Below, in pieces: positions 46,353 through 57,294 of a stretch of DNA of 62,000 nt. The stretch comes from Glandiceps talaboti (Eukaryota > Hemichordata > Enteropneusta > Spengelidae): the NCBI RefSeq assembly GCF_964340395.1, contig NC_135567.1, positions 9,441,984 to 9,503,983 on the forward strand, read 5' to 3'. Numbering within the stretch: the stretch's first letter is position 1; every line of letters starts with the position of its first letter. The translations under genes were made by a program, and so were the position numbers. Under the pieces are notes generated by a model, which was not told the DNA's origin, searched no databases, and saw only the letters and a program-made list of their open reading frames with translations.

Positions 46353-48387
46353 AAATTTAAACTTATGCTCAAGGAGAACCGTTCGCCACATTGCGAACAA
46401 ACAAACGGTTTTTCAGGCGACTGAGGTCTATTGCAAGTGACATTATTTTTATACCCATTGAAATGAGATTTAATAGTTTCAAAGTTTTCGAACACTTTTT
46501 CACATACTTTACATTTATACACATGCATTTGCTGTGAATCAGTGTTAAGGTTAACTGACTTGATGTCTGTTGGTTCATACTTCAATATCTCCATTTTCTC
46601 GGCCCAATTAATGTTTACTTTTCTGCTCTTATCAGAACCACTTCTGACTTCCGATTGATCACTCTTCCCTTCTTCAACTTTGCCGGGTTTCTCTTCCTTA
46701 ATCATTGTCACACTGCGTCCGTTACAATCCCTCTCACTTTCCAGAATTTGAAAATTTTCTCCTTGATTCATTTTATTTTCTTGAATGCAACTGTTACTGG
46801 TACTCCTGTGAACATTTGACTCTCTTTTTCCAACTTTGCGTTTTCCAGGTTGGTTTCGTGTGGTTGCCTTCTTTTCATTCGGGGCTGTCCGTGATGCCAT
46901 ACAACATTTTCGACATTGTACAGGTTTCCCTTGTTTGTAGCGTTCTAAGTGCTCCTCAAGAACTCGTGCCGAGTTTAATTGTTTTTTACACATCGTACAT
47001 TTGGGGTAGTGTCTTCCTGCATGCGTCATCATATGTCCCTTTAACGCTGACAGACATGAGCAACACTGGCCACACTCTGAACATGTATAGTCTTGAGGTA
47101 TCACTGAAGCTGAAATGAAATCAAACGAGTTGTCTGATACTTTCTCTATCCCAGGATTGGACGACACATGCTGTCCATTTGCCAAACTAGGCTCAACTAA
47201 ATTTGCATTAGATCGCACTTCAACATCAGGACTGGAGACAAATGGGCTCTGAGTAGTAGAGATTTCTGACTGTCTGGCATGACTGTCACTTGAAAGTCGA
47301 GCTCTCAGATGAATTGGTAAGTCGACAAATCTGATCCGACTCTCAAGTTCATGCCACTCTTGTGGTTTCTGATTCTCATTGCAAGACTGGGGTCTCTCGC
47401 TCACAGGTTTTTCAAGAAATCTGGTGTGACTCTCATCCCAGGACTGAGGTCTCTCCCTAACCGGCATCCTAACATATCCAGTTTGAGTCTCATTCCATGA
47501 CGGACATCTCTGGCTAAATGGCATTCCTGGGGATCCCGGGTATCTGACATGATTTTCATTCCATAGCTGAGGTCTCTGGCTAAATGGCATTCCTGAAGAT
47601 CCCGGATATCTGACATGATTTTCATTCCATAGCTGTGGTCTCTGGCTAATGAATATTCCAGGGTATCCCGGATATCTGACATAATTATGATTCAATAGCT
47701 GAGGTCTCTCACTACTTGGCATTCCTATGGATCCCGGATATCTGACATGATTCTCATTCCATAACTGAGGTCTCTGGCTTATTTCTATTCCTGGATATCT
47801 TAGATGATTCACATTCCAATGCTGAGGTCTCAGATCAGTTGGTACATATGTGCCTGGATATTTGACCCGATCCAAAGGAGTCTGATGAATCGATAGTTCT
47901 GGATATCTTACATGAATCTCATTCCAGTGCTGTGTTTCCAGTCTCTGGTGTTTATGGTTACCTGATAAATCTTCACTCAACTGACTTTCATCAGAATAAC
48001 GTTTACGGTTACTCAAAAGATCCGTAATCTCAGGATAATCAATACTTGTGGTGGTATCGTCCGTGACTGGTTGGATTGCAATTGGGAATGGACTACCAGA
48101 TTGATGACAATTCAATACCGGTGTACTAGTTTGAATGACATCATCATTTTCTGTGCACAGATGATTCTCAACAGTATCAGCGCTGTTCGTCGTACCAGTG
48201 CTTGGAGTAATTCCTGTAAATGCCGTTGGGACAGTCTCTTGTAACACAAGAGAAGTGTCATTTTCACTAACTACCTCCCAATATTGAGTTGTCTCTGTCT
48301 TTTCAACGACGAAAGTATCATCCTCTTTTTCTTCTTTCACATTGATATTCTGTAAGTCTGGATTCATATCATTCTCAGCTAGTGTAC
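46265..48387 (-). CDS. Gene 2, last exon: RYPG-repeat and C2H2 zinc-finger region
   Basis: Acceptor TTTTTCTTTGCAG precedes base 48387, and the frame continues from the exon at 49826-49901 as G-TLAEND-MNPDLQ and runs 700 codons from that Met to a stop at 46265. In that 700-residue numbering: 1-145 is acidic and Ser/Thr-rich; 146-335 holds about nine repeats of roughly 19-22 residues built on RPQLWNENHVRYPG; C2H2-type motifs sit at 429-449 (CSEC...HMMTH), 457-485 (irregular, CTMC, ending in Cys), 619-645 (CKVC, irregular) and 657-680 (CSQC...HIRTWRHH); basic patches lie near 505-515. The likely role is a nuclear DNA- or chromatin-binding protein. As a stand-alone gene it could start at 48367, but the splice acceptor and phase favour joining to the HMG exons. 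The last ~30 residues are encoded by the end of a degenerate minisatellite (46050-46352). Confidence 0.8.
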
Positions 48388-48531
48388 CTGCAAAGAAAAA
48401 TAAAATATAAGTTTATTATTCATGTGAATCAATTGTAGTTTCACTGCAATTGGCCGTTATTTTTACTTTATGTTTTTTTTGACACACAGATACAAACACA
48501 GACACAGACACACAGAATGAGACAGACGTAG

Positions 48532-48535
<4 letters not shown>

Positions 48536-48569
<34 letters not shown>

Positions 48570-48570
48570 C
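48536..48570. repeat. (CA)n microsatellite
   Basis: About 16 CA units in an intron of gene 2, preceded by CAGACA repeats. Confidence 0.95.
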
Positions 48571-48929
48571 ATACCTAAAACACTAAACTGCTCAGTTCAG
48601 TTGTGCTGAAAAAACTATATGTGGCCTGGAACTGTTATTATCAATGTCTATGACTGCACCCAGTCTAGCTGCTAGACACTGGAGCAATTGTGCTAACTTT
48701 TAAAAGCAACCATAAGTCACAAGTGTGAGGGTTTGCCTGCAGCTTCACTCCATAAAAAAAAATAGTGACTGTTAACCAATGCACTGTCATCATTTGTAAC
48801 TTTCTGAGTGTGGATCCAAAGTCTTACTGTAAATTCACCTGACTACATTGTATACAATGACTCAGCTACCATTTTTTCATTTTTCAAAATTATATTTTTC
48901 CCTACAAAATGAGTGTTTGGGGTTCACAT

Positions 48930-49495
48930 GTACTATTCTGCCCTGTATAGCTTTGACTTTGAATGTATTATTGTGCCCTGTACCTTTGACCTTGTCTGTA
49001 CTATTCTGCCCTGTAGCTTTGACCTTGAATGTATTATTGTGCCCTGTAGCTTTGACCTTGTCTGTACTATTCCGCCCTATAGCTTTGACCTTGTCTGTAC
49101 TATTCTGCCCTGTATAGCTTTGACTTTGAATGTATTATTGTGCCCTGTACCTTTGACCTTGTCTGTACTATTCTGCCCTGTAGCTTTGACCTTGAATGTA
49201 TTATTGTGCCCTGTAGCTTTGACCTTGTCTGTACTATTCCGCCCTATAGCTTTGACCTTGTCTGTACTATTCTGCCCTGTACCTTTGACCTTGTCTGTAC
49301 TATACTGCCCTGTACCTTTGACCTTGTCTGTACTACACTATTATGGCTTTGACCTTGACTGTACTTTCCTGCCCTGTAGTTTTTACCTTGAATACTATTC
49401 TGCCCTGTATAATTGACCTTGACTACTATTCTTCACTGTAGCTTTTACCTTGACTGTACTATTGTGCCCTATAGCTTTGACCTTGACCCTTGACT
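48930..49495. repeat. 33 bp tandem repeat, about 17 copies, with 167 bp higher-order unit
   Basis: Monomers follow TATTCTGCCCTGTAGCTTTG plus ACCTTGTCTGTAC. CCCTGTATAGCTTTGACTTT at 48941 recurs at 49108, so a five-monomer block of 167 bp has duplicated. It lies in an intron of gene 2. Confidence 0.9.
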
Positions 49496-49825
49496 GTACC
49501 ATTACACAATGTGGCAGCCATGAAAGGGGGGGGGGGGGGGCAGAGTAATATGAAATAAGGGAGTTCAACTCATTTGCATCACACTGGTGATAGAACGTCA
49601 TCTGTACTGTATTACATGTATATTTGTATTCCACTTTCTTGTGTTTGAACTTCACCCCAGTTAATCTATATTATATCCCATCCTCTGTACTGAATATATA
49701 CAGATTTATACCTTCTTGAATAATGCAGTACACTGTACACAACTCAATATTTCACTAATCTCATAGAGCTTACAACTCGCCCACATTTTAATTTTTGACC
49801 AATCACAGAGAAGCTTACAACTTAC

Positions 49826-49901
49826 CTTTGCTCTCTGCAACAATGTATGCTTGGTAGACAGGAGAGTTGTGATAGGCTTTCTTTGCTTCATTGTAGCAAA
49901 T
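49826..49901 (-). CDS. Gene 2, exon completing the SMARCE1-type HMG region
   Basis: The exon is 76 bp, with acceptor TTACGTTTTAG before 49901 and donor GTAAGT after 49826. It reads ICYNEAKKAYHNSPVYQAYI then VAESK, plus the first base of a Gly codon. SMARCE1 proteins have the same order after the HMG box, with YNE, KAYHNSP and YxAYI in register. The entering phase is 0, matching the end of the HMG exon. The leaving phase (one base) matches the large exon at 46265-48387, so the three exons form one frame. The next segment of canonical SMARCE1 (the acidic DDYDDG region and the coiled coil) is not found in what follows. Confidence 0.8.
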
Positions 49902-50324
49902 CTAAAACGTAAGAAAGGCCAGAAGTCAAGTTAACCTTTGACCTGACTATGCTGCATATACCATAAAATCAGAGGTGGGTCAACCTTCTAACATGTACAT
50001 GTAGTTATTTTATTATAACTAATTTATTTTTAATAGTATTTTATTTCTTTTCTAAACCATAAATGATTTAGATAAAGTTAGGACAGTATGTTACAGCAAA
50101 AATATTAAAATAACGTCAATGGCATTGCAGCACAACTGTATTTGGCTGTTGCTAAGGGCATGGTCATGTTGCTAAGCACATTTGCATACATATTTCTACA
50201 TTTGCAGACATCATCATACATGTAATTACACTGACAATCATCGACTTGTTTTTGTATGAATGATGTCTGGATTACACCATGGTATCCAATCATCTCTAAC
50301 CCTGTCTAGCTACATGAGAAATCA

Positions 50325-50535
50325 TCAGATTCAAATCCACTGGACAGCCTCTAGTTGGGTAAAGAGATCTTCAGATTCAAACCCAATGGATGGCCTCTAA
50401 TTATTGGGTAAAGAGATCTTCAGATTCAAACCCAATGGATGGCCTCTAATTGGGTAAAGAGATCTTCAGATTCAAACCCAATGGATGGCCTCTAGTTAGG
50501 TAAAGAGATCTTCAGATTCAAACCCAATGGACAGA
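50325..50535. repeat. 46 bp tandem repeat, about 4.5 copies
   Basis: AAAGAGATCTTCAGATTCAA recurs at 50361, 50410, 50456 and 50502. It ends just before the target site of the foldback element at 50584. Confidence 0.9.
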
Positions 50536-50583
50536 GAATCTAGACTATATGTGTATATATTGTGTGGACATTATGTATGTGGT

Positions 50584-50937
50584 TAGACTCTTTTACAGCC
50601 CTCGGAGCTTCGCTTTACTAAAATTAAAGCTAAACGAATTATTTTGTATGTACCGATGCCAGCTAATTAACCGTACTCGAATATCCTTGTACTGTACGCC
50701 CTCATCGAGATAACCATTCGTTGACGTGTGACTGCGACGCTCCGTGTTCGCGATAACACAGAGCGTCGCAGTCACACGTCAACGAACATATATCTCTATG
50801 TGGTCGATGAGGGCGCACAGTACAAGGTTGTTCGAGTACGATGGAGTACGTTATGTAGATGGTATCGGTACATACAAAATAATTCATGTAGCGTCGATTT
50901 TAGTAAAGTGAAGTTCCAAGGACTGTGAGAGAGTCTA
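50584..50937. mobile_element. Foldback element with exact 9 bp target duplication
   Basis: It is an inverted-repeat element with ends TAGACTCTTTTACAGCCCT and, inward from the right, TAGACTCTCTCACAGTCCTT. The innermost arms are a perfect 24 bp inverted pair around an 18 bp loop near 50737-50760. GTATGTGGT flanks it at 50575-50583 and 50938-50946. It has no coding capacity and its ends differ from the CAATCTGATT family. It lies in the intron between the two HMG-region exons of gene 2, and duplication length again fits a MULE-like element. Confidence 0.75.
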
Positions 50938-51094
50938 GTATGTGGTATACATGTACCAATAATGTAAACATGGAAATTTTCTTTAAAGACACTTTTTCAC
51001 TGGAAAACAACATCACGAAAATATTTGAAGATTTAAATTGAAAAAAATTTTCGTCACAAAAATATCTACAAAATATCTGATTTATTACACAAAC

Positions 51095-51301
51095 CTTTTC
51101 AGTTTCATATTCATCAATAAATACTTGTTTTTCCTCCTCGGGTAGTTCTCTCCACAGCTGACCAATAAGTTTCCCCATTTCCCAGAGTTTTAGTTCCGGA
51201 TTCTCCTGTTTGACTTTATCCCAGACCTTCCTGCTGTATCTCATATACGGCATCAATGGCTTGTCTGGTGCTTTGGGTGGCTTGGGTGTACCTTTGTCCC
51301 G
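51095..51301 (-). CDS. Gene 2, HMG-box exon (SMARCE1/BAF57 type)
   Basis: The exon is 207 bp, exactly 69 codons, with acceptor TGTCCAACAG before 51301 and donor GTTTGT after 51095. It reads [11 protein letters not shown], then [39 protein letters not shown] and [19 protein letters not shown]. The [21 protein letters not shown] start and the LKLWExGKxIGxxWR core are hallmarks of the HMG domain of SMARCE1 (BAF57), the DNA-binding subunit of SWI/SNF chromatin remodelling complexes. It is closer to these than to the HMG20A/B group, judged from memory of the families. The last helix continues into the exon at 49826-49901. The expected role is nuclear DNA binding. Confidence 0.85.
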
Positions 51302-51369
51302 CTGTTGGACACAAAAACAGAAATTTCAAACGATACACATGAAATATCTTTTACAAAAATGTTCTTCTC

Positions 51370-51812
51370 TTAGTCTGTCTCAAACTGTGCTAAAACTACC
51401 TACTAGCAGCAAGTTTCTCTATTGATCACAGTGTAATCTTTCACTTCTTGATGTTTAATTAGTGTACACTGAGGAGTGTTAAGTAGAGTCTTTGGGGATA
51501 TCAACACTGTGATATCTAATCTGGTATCATAAACAAAGTTGCAATGTTGTATTGTGTTCTTGTTGCTAGTTTAACATCAAATGTTGGCACTGTTTGTTTG
51601 TTTACTATCTGAGTGAGTAAGTGTATGTGTGTCATATTATCTGTGTAGTGACTCGCCAGCCTTGGTCTTATCAACAACTTGTTTACAATTAAACATCAGG
51701 GTGTGAAAGATTACACTGTGATCAATAGAGAAACTTGCTAAAAGTAGTTAGTTTTAGCACAGCTTGAGACAGACTGAAAGTAGTTAGTTTTACCACAGCC
51801 TGAGACAGACTA
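51370..51812. mobile_element. Inverted-repeat element in an intron of gene 2
   Basis: The left arm 51370-51460 (TTAGTCTGTCTCAAACTGTG through CACAGTGTAATCTTTCAC) is repeated inverted at 51687-51777. The outer part of the right arm is duplicated once more to 51812. The centre is about 225 bp. The arms are highly similar, so the insertion is probably recent. Confidence 0.55.
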
Positions 51813-52084
51813 ATACTAAGGGATACAGTTGATAGAAGATCGTTGTAACATTACGTCATGTACATGTATGCATAACTTTATGTTCAATTAAAAGGAAACG
51901 TCAGACAGACTTATTCTGCATTTACATTGTAGTACACGACATGCATCAATTATAAGGACTGCTATCAACTTCTATATGATTTGGGGAGATAAAATAGCAC
52001 ATCGGTAACTTAGTCAACTTTGAAATCTTGTAAAGAAGGCCTACTGCACTTGACATGTGTTCAACCCATCTTGAGATTTCCCGC

Positions 52085-52371
52085 AAGCAGTGTGCCCTTT
52101 AAGCCAATTTGACGCATCACTGACGCACACAATTTCTAGTGATGCACCAAAATTTGGTGTTCCCCTATCTCTTACTATGTGGTGAATGTGCCCTTTAAGC
52201 CAATTTGACGCACCACTGACATGCGCAATTTCTAGTGACGCACCAAAATTTGGTGTTCCCCTATCTCTTCCTACATGTATGTGGTGACTCACAAGAAATC
52301 CAGTTTTTATCATTTTGACTTGCAACAAAAAAGTTTTGCTATCGTTAGAGGGCACACTTCCTGCAAGTGCT
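52085..52371. repeat. Dispersed repeat (ACGCACCAAAATTTGGTG), copy 2 with internal duplication
   Basis: It matches 2405-2565, but the first ~105 bp are present twice in tandem (52090 and 52190). It joins a foldback fragment at 52372. Confidence 0.7.
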
Positions 52372-52457
52372 AACAAAACAAACAACACAAAACGATGGAA
52401 ACAGAGGTAAATAAGGACACCTAGCCACTTTCCCCACATCAGATTTTGATCAGATTA
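52372..52457. mobile_element. Foldback family, truncated copy 3
   Basis: About 85 bp match the right arm of the element at 45653-45960 (the stretch AACACAAAACGATGGAAAC through CACATCAGATTTTGATCAGA). The left arm is absent, and the copy joins directly to the dispersed repeat at 52085-52371. Confidence 0.6.
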
Positions 52458-52716
52458 CCATATAAGCTCTTCATCTTGATAGAGATTGTGGTAGCTACAT
52501 ACATGTAAGAAATCCAAAAAATAGCTACACCAGTCAAGTGCAATATTGCTTCTCTACAAGATTTCAAAGTTGGATAAGTTAGTGGGGTGGATAAACTTGG
52601 CTTTCATCCTTGGCAAATAGTTACTACCTCACACAATAACACCCACCTGGGTAATAGATGTCTACTAGTACAGCGTCCTCGTAGGCAGGCTATAACTCAT
52701 GGTAGTAGCACCCATC

Positions 52717-53150
52717 TGGGGCGCATTTGATTTGCCCAAACATATGATTGTGATTAATCTGACGTCATTTCTCGAAATGAGGTTGTAAACAAAACGTTCA
52801 ATCACAATCATGATTACTTACATGTAAACATTTTTAAAAGGTTTCATACATTTCCTATAAATGAAATGATTTTACATCATCAAAATTATTATACTGATAA
52901 CAAAATACCAATCTGACCAAACACAATTTATTTACATAATGTTTACCGTCATTTCTAACTTGCCGTCAGCCACGGGCGCGCGATCCCCCTATGATTTCCG
53001 TTGTCCGCCATCTTGTAATCACGGCAATCATGGTTTGGGGCATGATTACTATGATTACCAATCATGATTGTGATTGGTATTTATCAAACGCAAAATCATG
53101 ATTGTGATTGATAAATCATGATCATGATTGTGCAAATCAAACGTGCCCCT
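52717..53150. mobile_element. DNA element with CAGGGGC-type inverted ends
   Basis: The left end reads CTGGGGCGCATTTGATTTGC and the right end, inward, CAGGGGCACGTTTGATTTGC. The interior is rich in ATCATGATTGTGATTG and its complement. A tandem pair starting GGGTAATAGATGTCTACTA flanks it (52651 and 53151), suggesting insertion inside the second repeat unit. The ends resemble hAT elements, but no 8 bp duplication is visible, so the class is open. Confidence 0.5.
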
Positions 53151-53217
53151 GGGTAATAGATGTCTACTATTACAGCGCCCTCGTAGGCTGGCAATAACTA
53201 GTAATTTTTCTACCTAC

Positions 53218-53303
53218 CATTATTATCCGATTGAGTATCTTCTGATCTATTGTAGTAACCTTGCAAATGGTTTGAACTACTGACAGGGAGTCATAATGCT
53301 AGT
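53218..53303 (-). CDS. Gene 2, exon with candidate start codon as its last codon
   Basis: A TTTCTTACAG acceptor precedes base 53303 and a GTAGGTAG donor follows base 53218. The final codon is ATG (AATAATG, A at -3) in the phase that continues into the HMG exon, giving [11 protein letters not shown]. In that frame a TAG sits two bases inside the exon, so if TTACAG is the true acceptor the last ATG is the natural start and the rest is 5' UTR. If the acceptor is the next AG (ACTAG), the frame stays open for 27 codons and the true N-terminus could be further upstream. SMARCE1 proteins usually have a longer N-terminal region before the HMG box, so a missed upstream exon is possible. Confidence 0.45.
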
Positions 53304-53924
53304 CTGTAAGAAATAATCACAGTTTAGTCACATTGTACAAGTTGATCTAAAAACATATAAATTGAATAGCAAAAACATTAAAGAATTGCTTCTGGTTAGG
53401 ATAGTTTGAAAGTGGTGTGACGAAGCGATTGCATTTTTTATTCTCAACAAACCAGTGTCACTCAATCTACTTATGGCAGTTACTATTCTTTTTATAATAG
53501 TACTTTAGAGTGTGTATATGGGGCAGTTCTCATTTGCTTGTTTGTGATTGGCTCTGCAGTTGTCTTCACCGAAGTAGGGAGGGTTATTTTTGTGTTTCTT
53601 CCCCAGATCGGCAGACTACATGAACAAATGTACATGGACTGGACAAACACGAAAAAACAAGTCATTGAGAATGACATAGTCTCCGCTATGATTGGGTTTT
53701 AAGGAACTAGAGAGGGGGGGGGGGGCTGTTCAAGCATGTCTGAGTTATGACTTTGGACATGAAAACTGCGCCAACAAAATCGCTGCTAGGCAGCCATATT
53801 GGATCGTATCACAACGAAAATGGATATGCACATGTATGTCATACAACACTGTCCTAATGCCAACTTTGAATGAGATCTGTTCAAGCAAACAAGCTTCGTA
53901 CGACAGGGACTAAAAAAGACTGAC

Positions 53925-54190
53925 TAATAAGGGTATTTAAGTTTCTAACCAGAAACAACTCCTTTTTTTGGGTCATATATTACTCTCCCTGGTCGTTCTA
54001 TGTCACGACAATGCATGTCTACGTCACTGGTTCTGCTGTGTTCAAAATATGAGTCAAAATGCTCAAAACTTAAAGTGTCATTACTTTACACAATTTTTCT
54101 TGGGTATTACTGGCACTGGTATAATTATGTTCTTCTCCAATATTTTCTTCATTTAGCTGGAAAATACTTGTTTTTACTTCAGGCTGGGAA
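53925..54190. repeat. Dispersed repeat, inverted copy
   Basis: It is the complement of the 20040-20290 sequence: CTACGTCACTGGTTCTGCTG, GAGTCAAAATGCTCAAAACT, and the CAAGTATTTTC segment at the right end. It lies in an intron of gene 2. Confidence 0.65.
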
Positions 54191-54585
54191 CCCTGGTAAA
54201 CTAGTGTCGTTTCTCATATACACTGCTTTCAGATGGGGGGAGGGGGAGGGGGAGGGGGAAGGGTTACAATGTATCAATTTGACATTTGGCTCCATATTTT
54301 GTTGCCAGTTATTTTCAACTTCATGTATAAAGATACAAATCACTTTAGTATCATTTTAGTTACAAAGTATTTTTGCACATAATTTGTAGCAATTTTAGTG
54401 AGAAATTTGCTGACCCAGACAAGAAAGGGTACAACTGTAGCAATATTCTGAGATTTTTGTTGCCCCTGATGATGATTTCTTTCAACTGCTCCAAAATTAC
54501 TATTCAAAGCTGTGACAAACTTGTGTTTTGTTGGTCATATTTGGGCAAATGACTCAAAAAATCTAAAAATCAAAAAAAAAAAAAT

Positions 54586-54950
54586 CAGTAAGGCCTGACA
54601 AAATAAATTGTGTGGTTCCAATAATGCTACATTTTAGAATAGGTAGGGTAAGTTTTTGGTTTTTAAAAAAAATATATTTCTCAGATGTGAGTGTCTAATT
54701 CAGGTAGTTATGTTTTCCAAATGGTCTCTGTGTTATTGGTTTCTTCCTATCAGATGTAGAGCCATTACAGATTGGAAGAACAGTTTTATATTGTCTTTTT
54801 AAGTTGATATCAGTTTTCGCATCCACTATTTCTTGCGAGACTTCACTATTTTTCCTCAAATACATAAAAACAGTTTAGGGTCGGCAGTGAAAAACTAGGT
54901 TTGGTTGAGTACCCGAAACTAAACAATTTTTTTTCACCTAAACTGTAAAC
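54586..54950 (+). mobile_element. GCCTAAAA MITE family, copy 5
   Basis: The body matches copy 2 on the same strand. The left end reads AGGCCTGACAAAATAAATTG instead of the usual A run, and an inverted version of that sequence (ACAATTTATTTTGTCAG) lies at about 55448-55465, beyond copy 4. Confidence 0.6.
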
Positions 54951-55059
54951 ATGTGAAAACTATTTGATACAAGAAGTTTCTTGTATCTTTTTTTCAGTTG
55001 AAAAATGTGAAATCACATCACAGACTATAATTTTAGAGAACATTACACTTTCTGTTGAG

Positions 55060-55445
55060 GCCTAAAAAAGTAGTTTGGTTCCAGTTACCTGACCCCACCT
55101 AGTTTTTCATGCCAACCCTAAACTTATTTTTTTACATATTCGAGAAAAAATAAAATAAAACTGCGAAAATTGTGAAGTCTCGCAAGAAATAGTGGATGGG
55201 GAAACTGACTTCAACTTCAAAAGAAAATATAAAACTGTTCTTCCAAACTGTACTGGCTGTACATCTGATGAGAAGAAACCAAGAACACAGAGACCATATG
55301 GAAAACAAAAGAAAACATAACTACCTGAACTAGACACTCACATATGAAAAAATATATATAAAAAATAAAATAAAAAATCTACCTACCCTACGTATTCTAA
55401 AATTGAGCATAATCGGAACCACACAATTTTTTTTATTAGGCCCGA
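55060..55445 (-). mobile_element. GCCTAAAA MITE family, copy 4
   Basis: A full-length copy with both inverted ends (GGCCTAAAAAAGTAGTTTGG and, at the right, TTTTTTTATTAGGCC). It is oriented opposite to the neighbouring copy at 54586. Confidence 0.7.
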
Positions 55446-55644
55446 GAACAATTTATTTTGTCAGTCTGTTGCCAGTGTTGGGGAGTATCATACTTTGTAA
55501 GGTACTAAATGCTGTTTCTTAATACAATGGTGTTATTTGTATCTTTACACTCAGTTGAAGAAGTGAGAAATCACAGACATTACAACTTGATTATTTAGTC
55601 AGTCATGTTGGTGGAATGTATCAGGAAAAAGATACTTTGTAATT

Positions 55645-55848
55645 ACCAAAATTCTGATACAAAATTTGTTGGGGTGAGAAAGACCAAAATTGATACAGAA
55701 TTTGTTGGGTGAGAAAAACCAAAATTGATACAAAATTTGTTGGGGCGAGAAAGACCAAAATTGATACAAAATTTGTTGGGGTGAGAAAGACCAAAATTGA
55801 TACAAAATTTGGGATGAGAAAGACCAAAATTGATACAAAAATGTGATA
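55645..55848. repeat. 36 bp tandem repeat, about 5.5 copies
   Basis: GATACAAAATTTGTTGGGGT followed by GAGAAAGACCAAAATT recurs every 35-37 bp. The repetitive minus frames (YQFWSFS, VSILVFL) are artefacts. Confidence 0.9.
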
Positions 55849-55849
55849 C

Positions 55850-57294
55850 ATGTACTTGAATTGTTTGTTCTATTGTCAACAAGTGTGAGGTCACAGAGGA
55901 TATTGTGAAACTCGACTTTGTAAACACAAGGAAGCTCTTTATTGATTAAAAAAAGTGTTGTAAACTTGTACAGTCATAAACCTACAGGAAGGGTCTATGG
56001 TACAGTGAATTTCACAATACAGTTATGTTTTCCGTTGTATGGCTTTTCTGTTTGATACAACCATGCAGAAACCAACAAGAAACTGCATATGCCACACTTC
56101 AATAGCAAGATTAAATTTTTTGCTACATTTAGTCTAAATGAAATAAACCATTTCAATGTATTGCAACTCAGGACAGACATTTGGGCGCCAATGTACACTG
56201 GATGAAGAACGCATAAAATTAATGTGGTCTCCATTTGATGTCTGTATGGTGACATGCGTAGTTCAGTTCATTTAGACAAAATGTAGCAAGAAACTGTACT
56301 CATTCAATCTAGCTACCTTAATTAAAGTGTAGCATGTCAAGTTTCTTATTAGTTTCTGTGTGGTTGTTGCAAACAGAAAAAACTGGAATGTGCATGATGT
56401 ATTGTGAAAATGACTTTTTAGTCAATATTGAAAAATCGCACAACGTTCATTCGCATTCTGACATAAACTTGCTCAATTGTTTAGATATCATGTCACCCGT
56501 CTTTGACTTCACACACAATTATTTGGGACGATCGATACATTCTTTGACTTTGATTCGTGAATAATAAGAGTTCAACACTTTTAAATTTATTTTATCCACA
56601 GTTAGTGGGTTTTCCAATATACCAGCATGCGGATGGGGGAGGGGAGGGGGAGGGGAGGGGGCCGGGACGCCATGACTGCCGAGAAAGTCCACATGTGCAG
56701 AGAATAATAGCCCTCTCCGTGTAACCCAAGAAGTTTTGTGATAACAGTGTAACACTATCAAATTATCAATCTCTGTCGACGGTTTTGAAAGTGGTAAAAA
56801 TAAACGGAGATAGACATGCATTTAATACAGAGCTCCTCTCCCTGGGGGTAAAGAGACCGCGGTTGACCTACCCCCGGCCCCACCCCCGGGCGCGCCCAAA
56901 CACACACACGTATGGACTATTATAGCATACGGGGGAAAGCGCACACAAAAAACTCGCAATCAGTAGTTGTTTGCTAAAGCTAAAGATTGACGTTATCCTT
57001 TGGTCAAACACAATACACTTCGGCCCGCGGGCCATAACTCCACTCATCATGTTGACCACAGTTCATTGCTTCAAAACACAGAAGTTTCATTAAAATAGTG
57101 TCCAACTTCGGTAATGTCTTTTCCTGTAGCGGTAAACGTTGACATTCGACGTAAGCAACAGTAATTGTAATGCGAACATGACAACACCATATGCGTGTTA
57201 TGATTACATATCGTTTTGAAGTTTACATACACTGTTACACATACAAAGCCCTGTGATAAGCTGTACATACACAACACTTGCAAAGTTTACTCAC
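55850..57294. other. Intron of gene 2; no gene recognised
   Basis: Short frames on both strands lack domains. A G-rich repeat (GGGGAGGGGAGGGGG) lies at 56634-56661 and a GC-rich CCCCGGCCCCACCCCCGGG block at 56871-56890. A loose inverted relation exists between about 56034-56290 and 56260-56390. Confidence 0.4.

Noticed and set aside
47401-47682. 93-codon minus frame with SDIRDPQECHLARD repeats
   Set aside because: It is an out-of-frame reading of the RYPG repeat block in the zinc-finger exon.
55599-55927. Three overlapping frames with YQFWSFS / VSILVFL / NFGLSHP repeats
   Set aside because: They are the three frames of a 36 bp tandem repeat.
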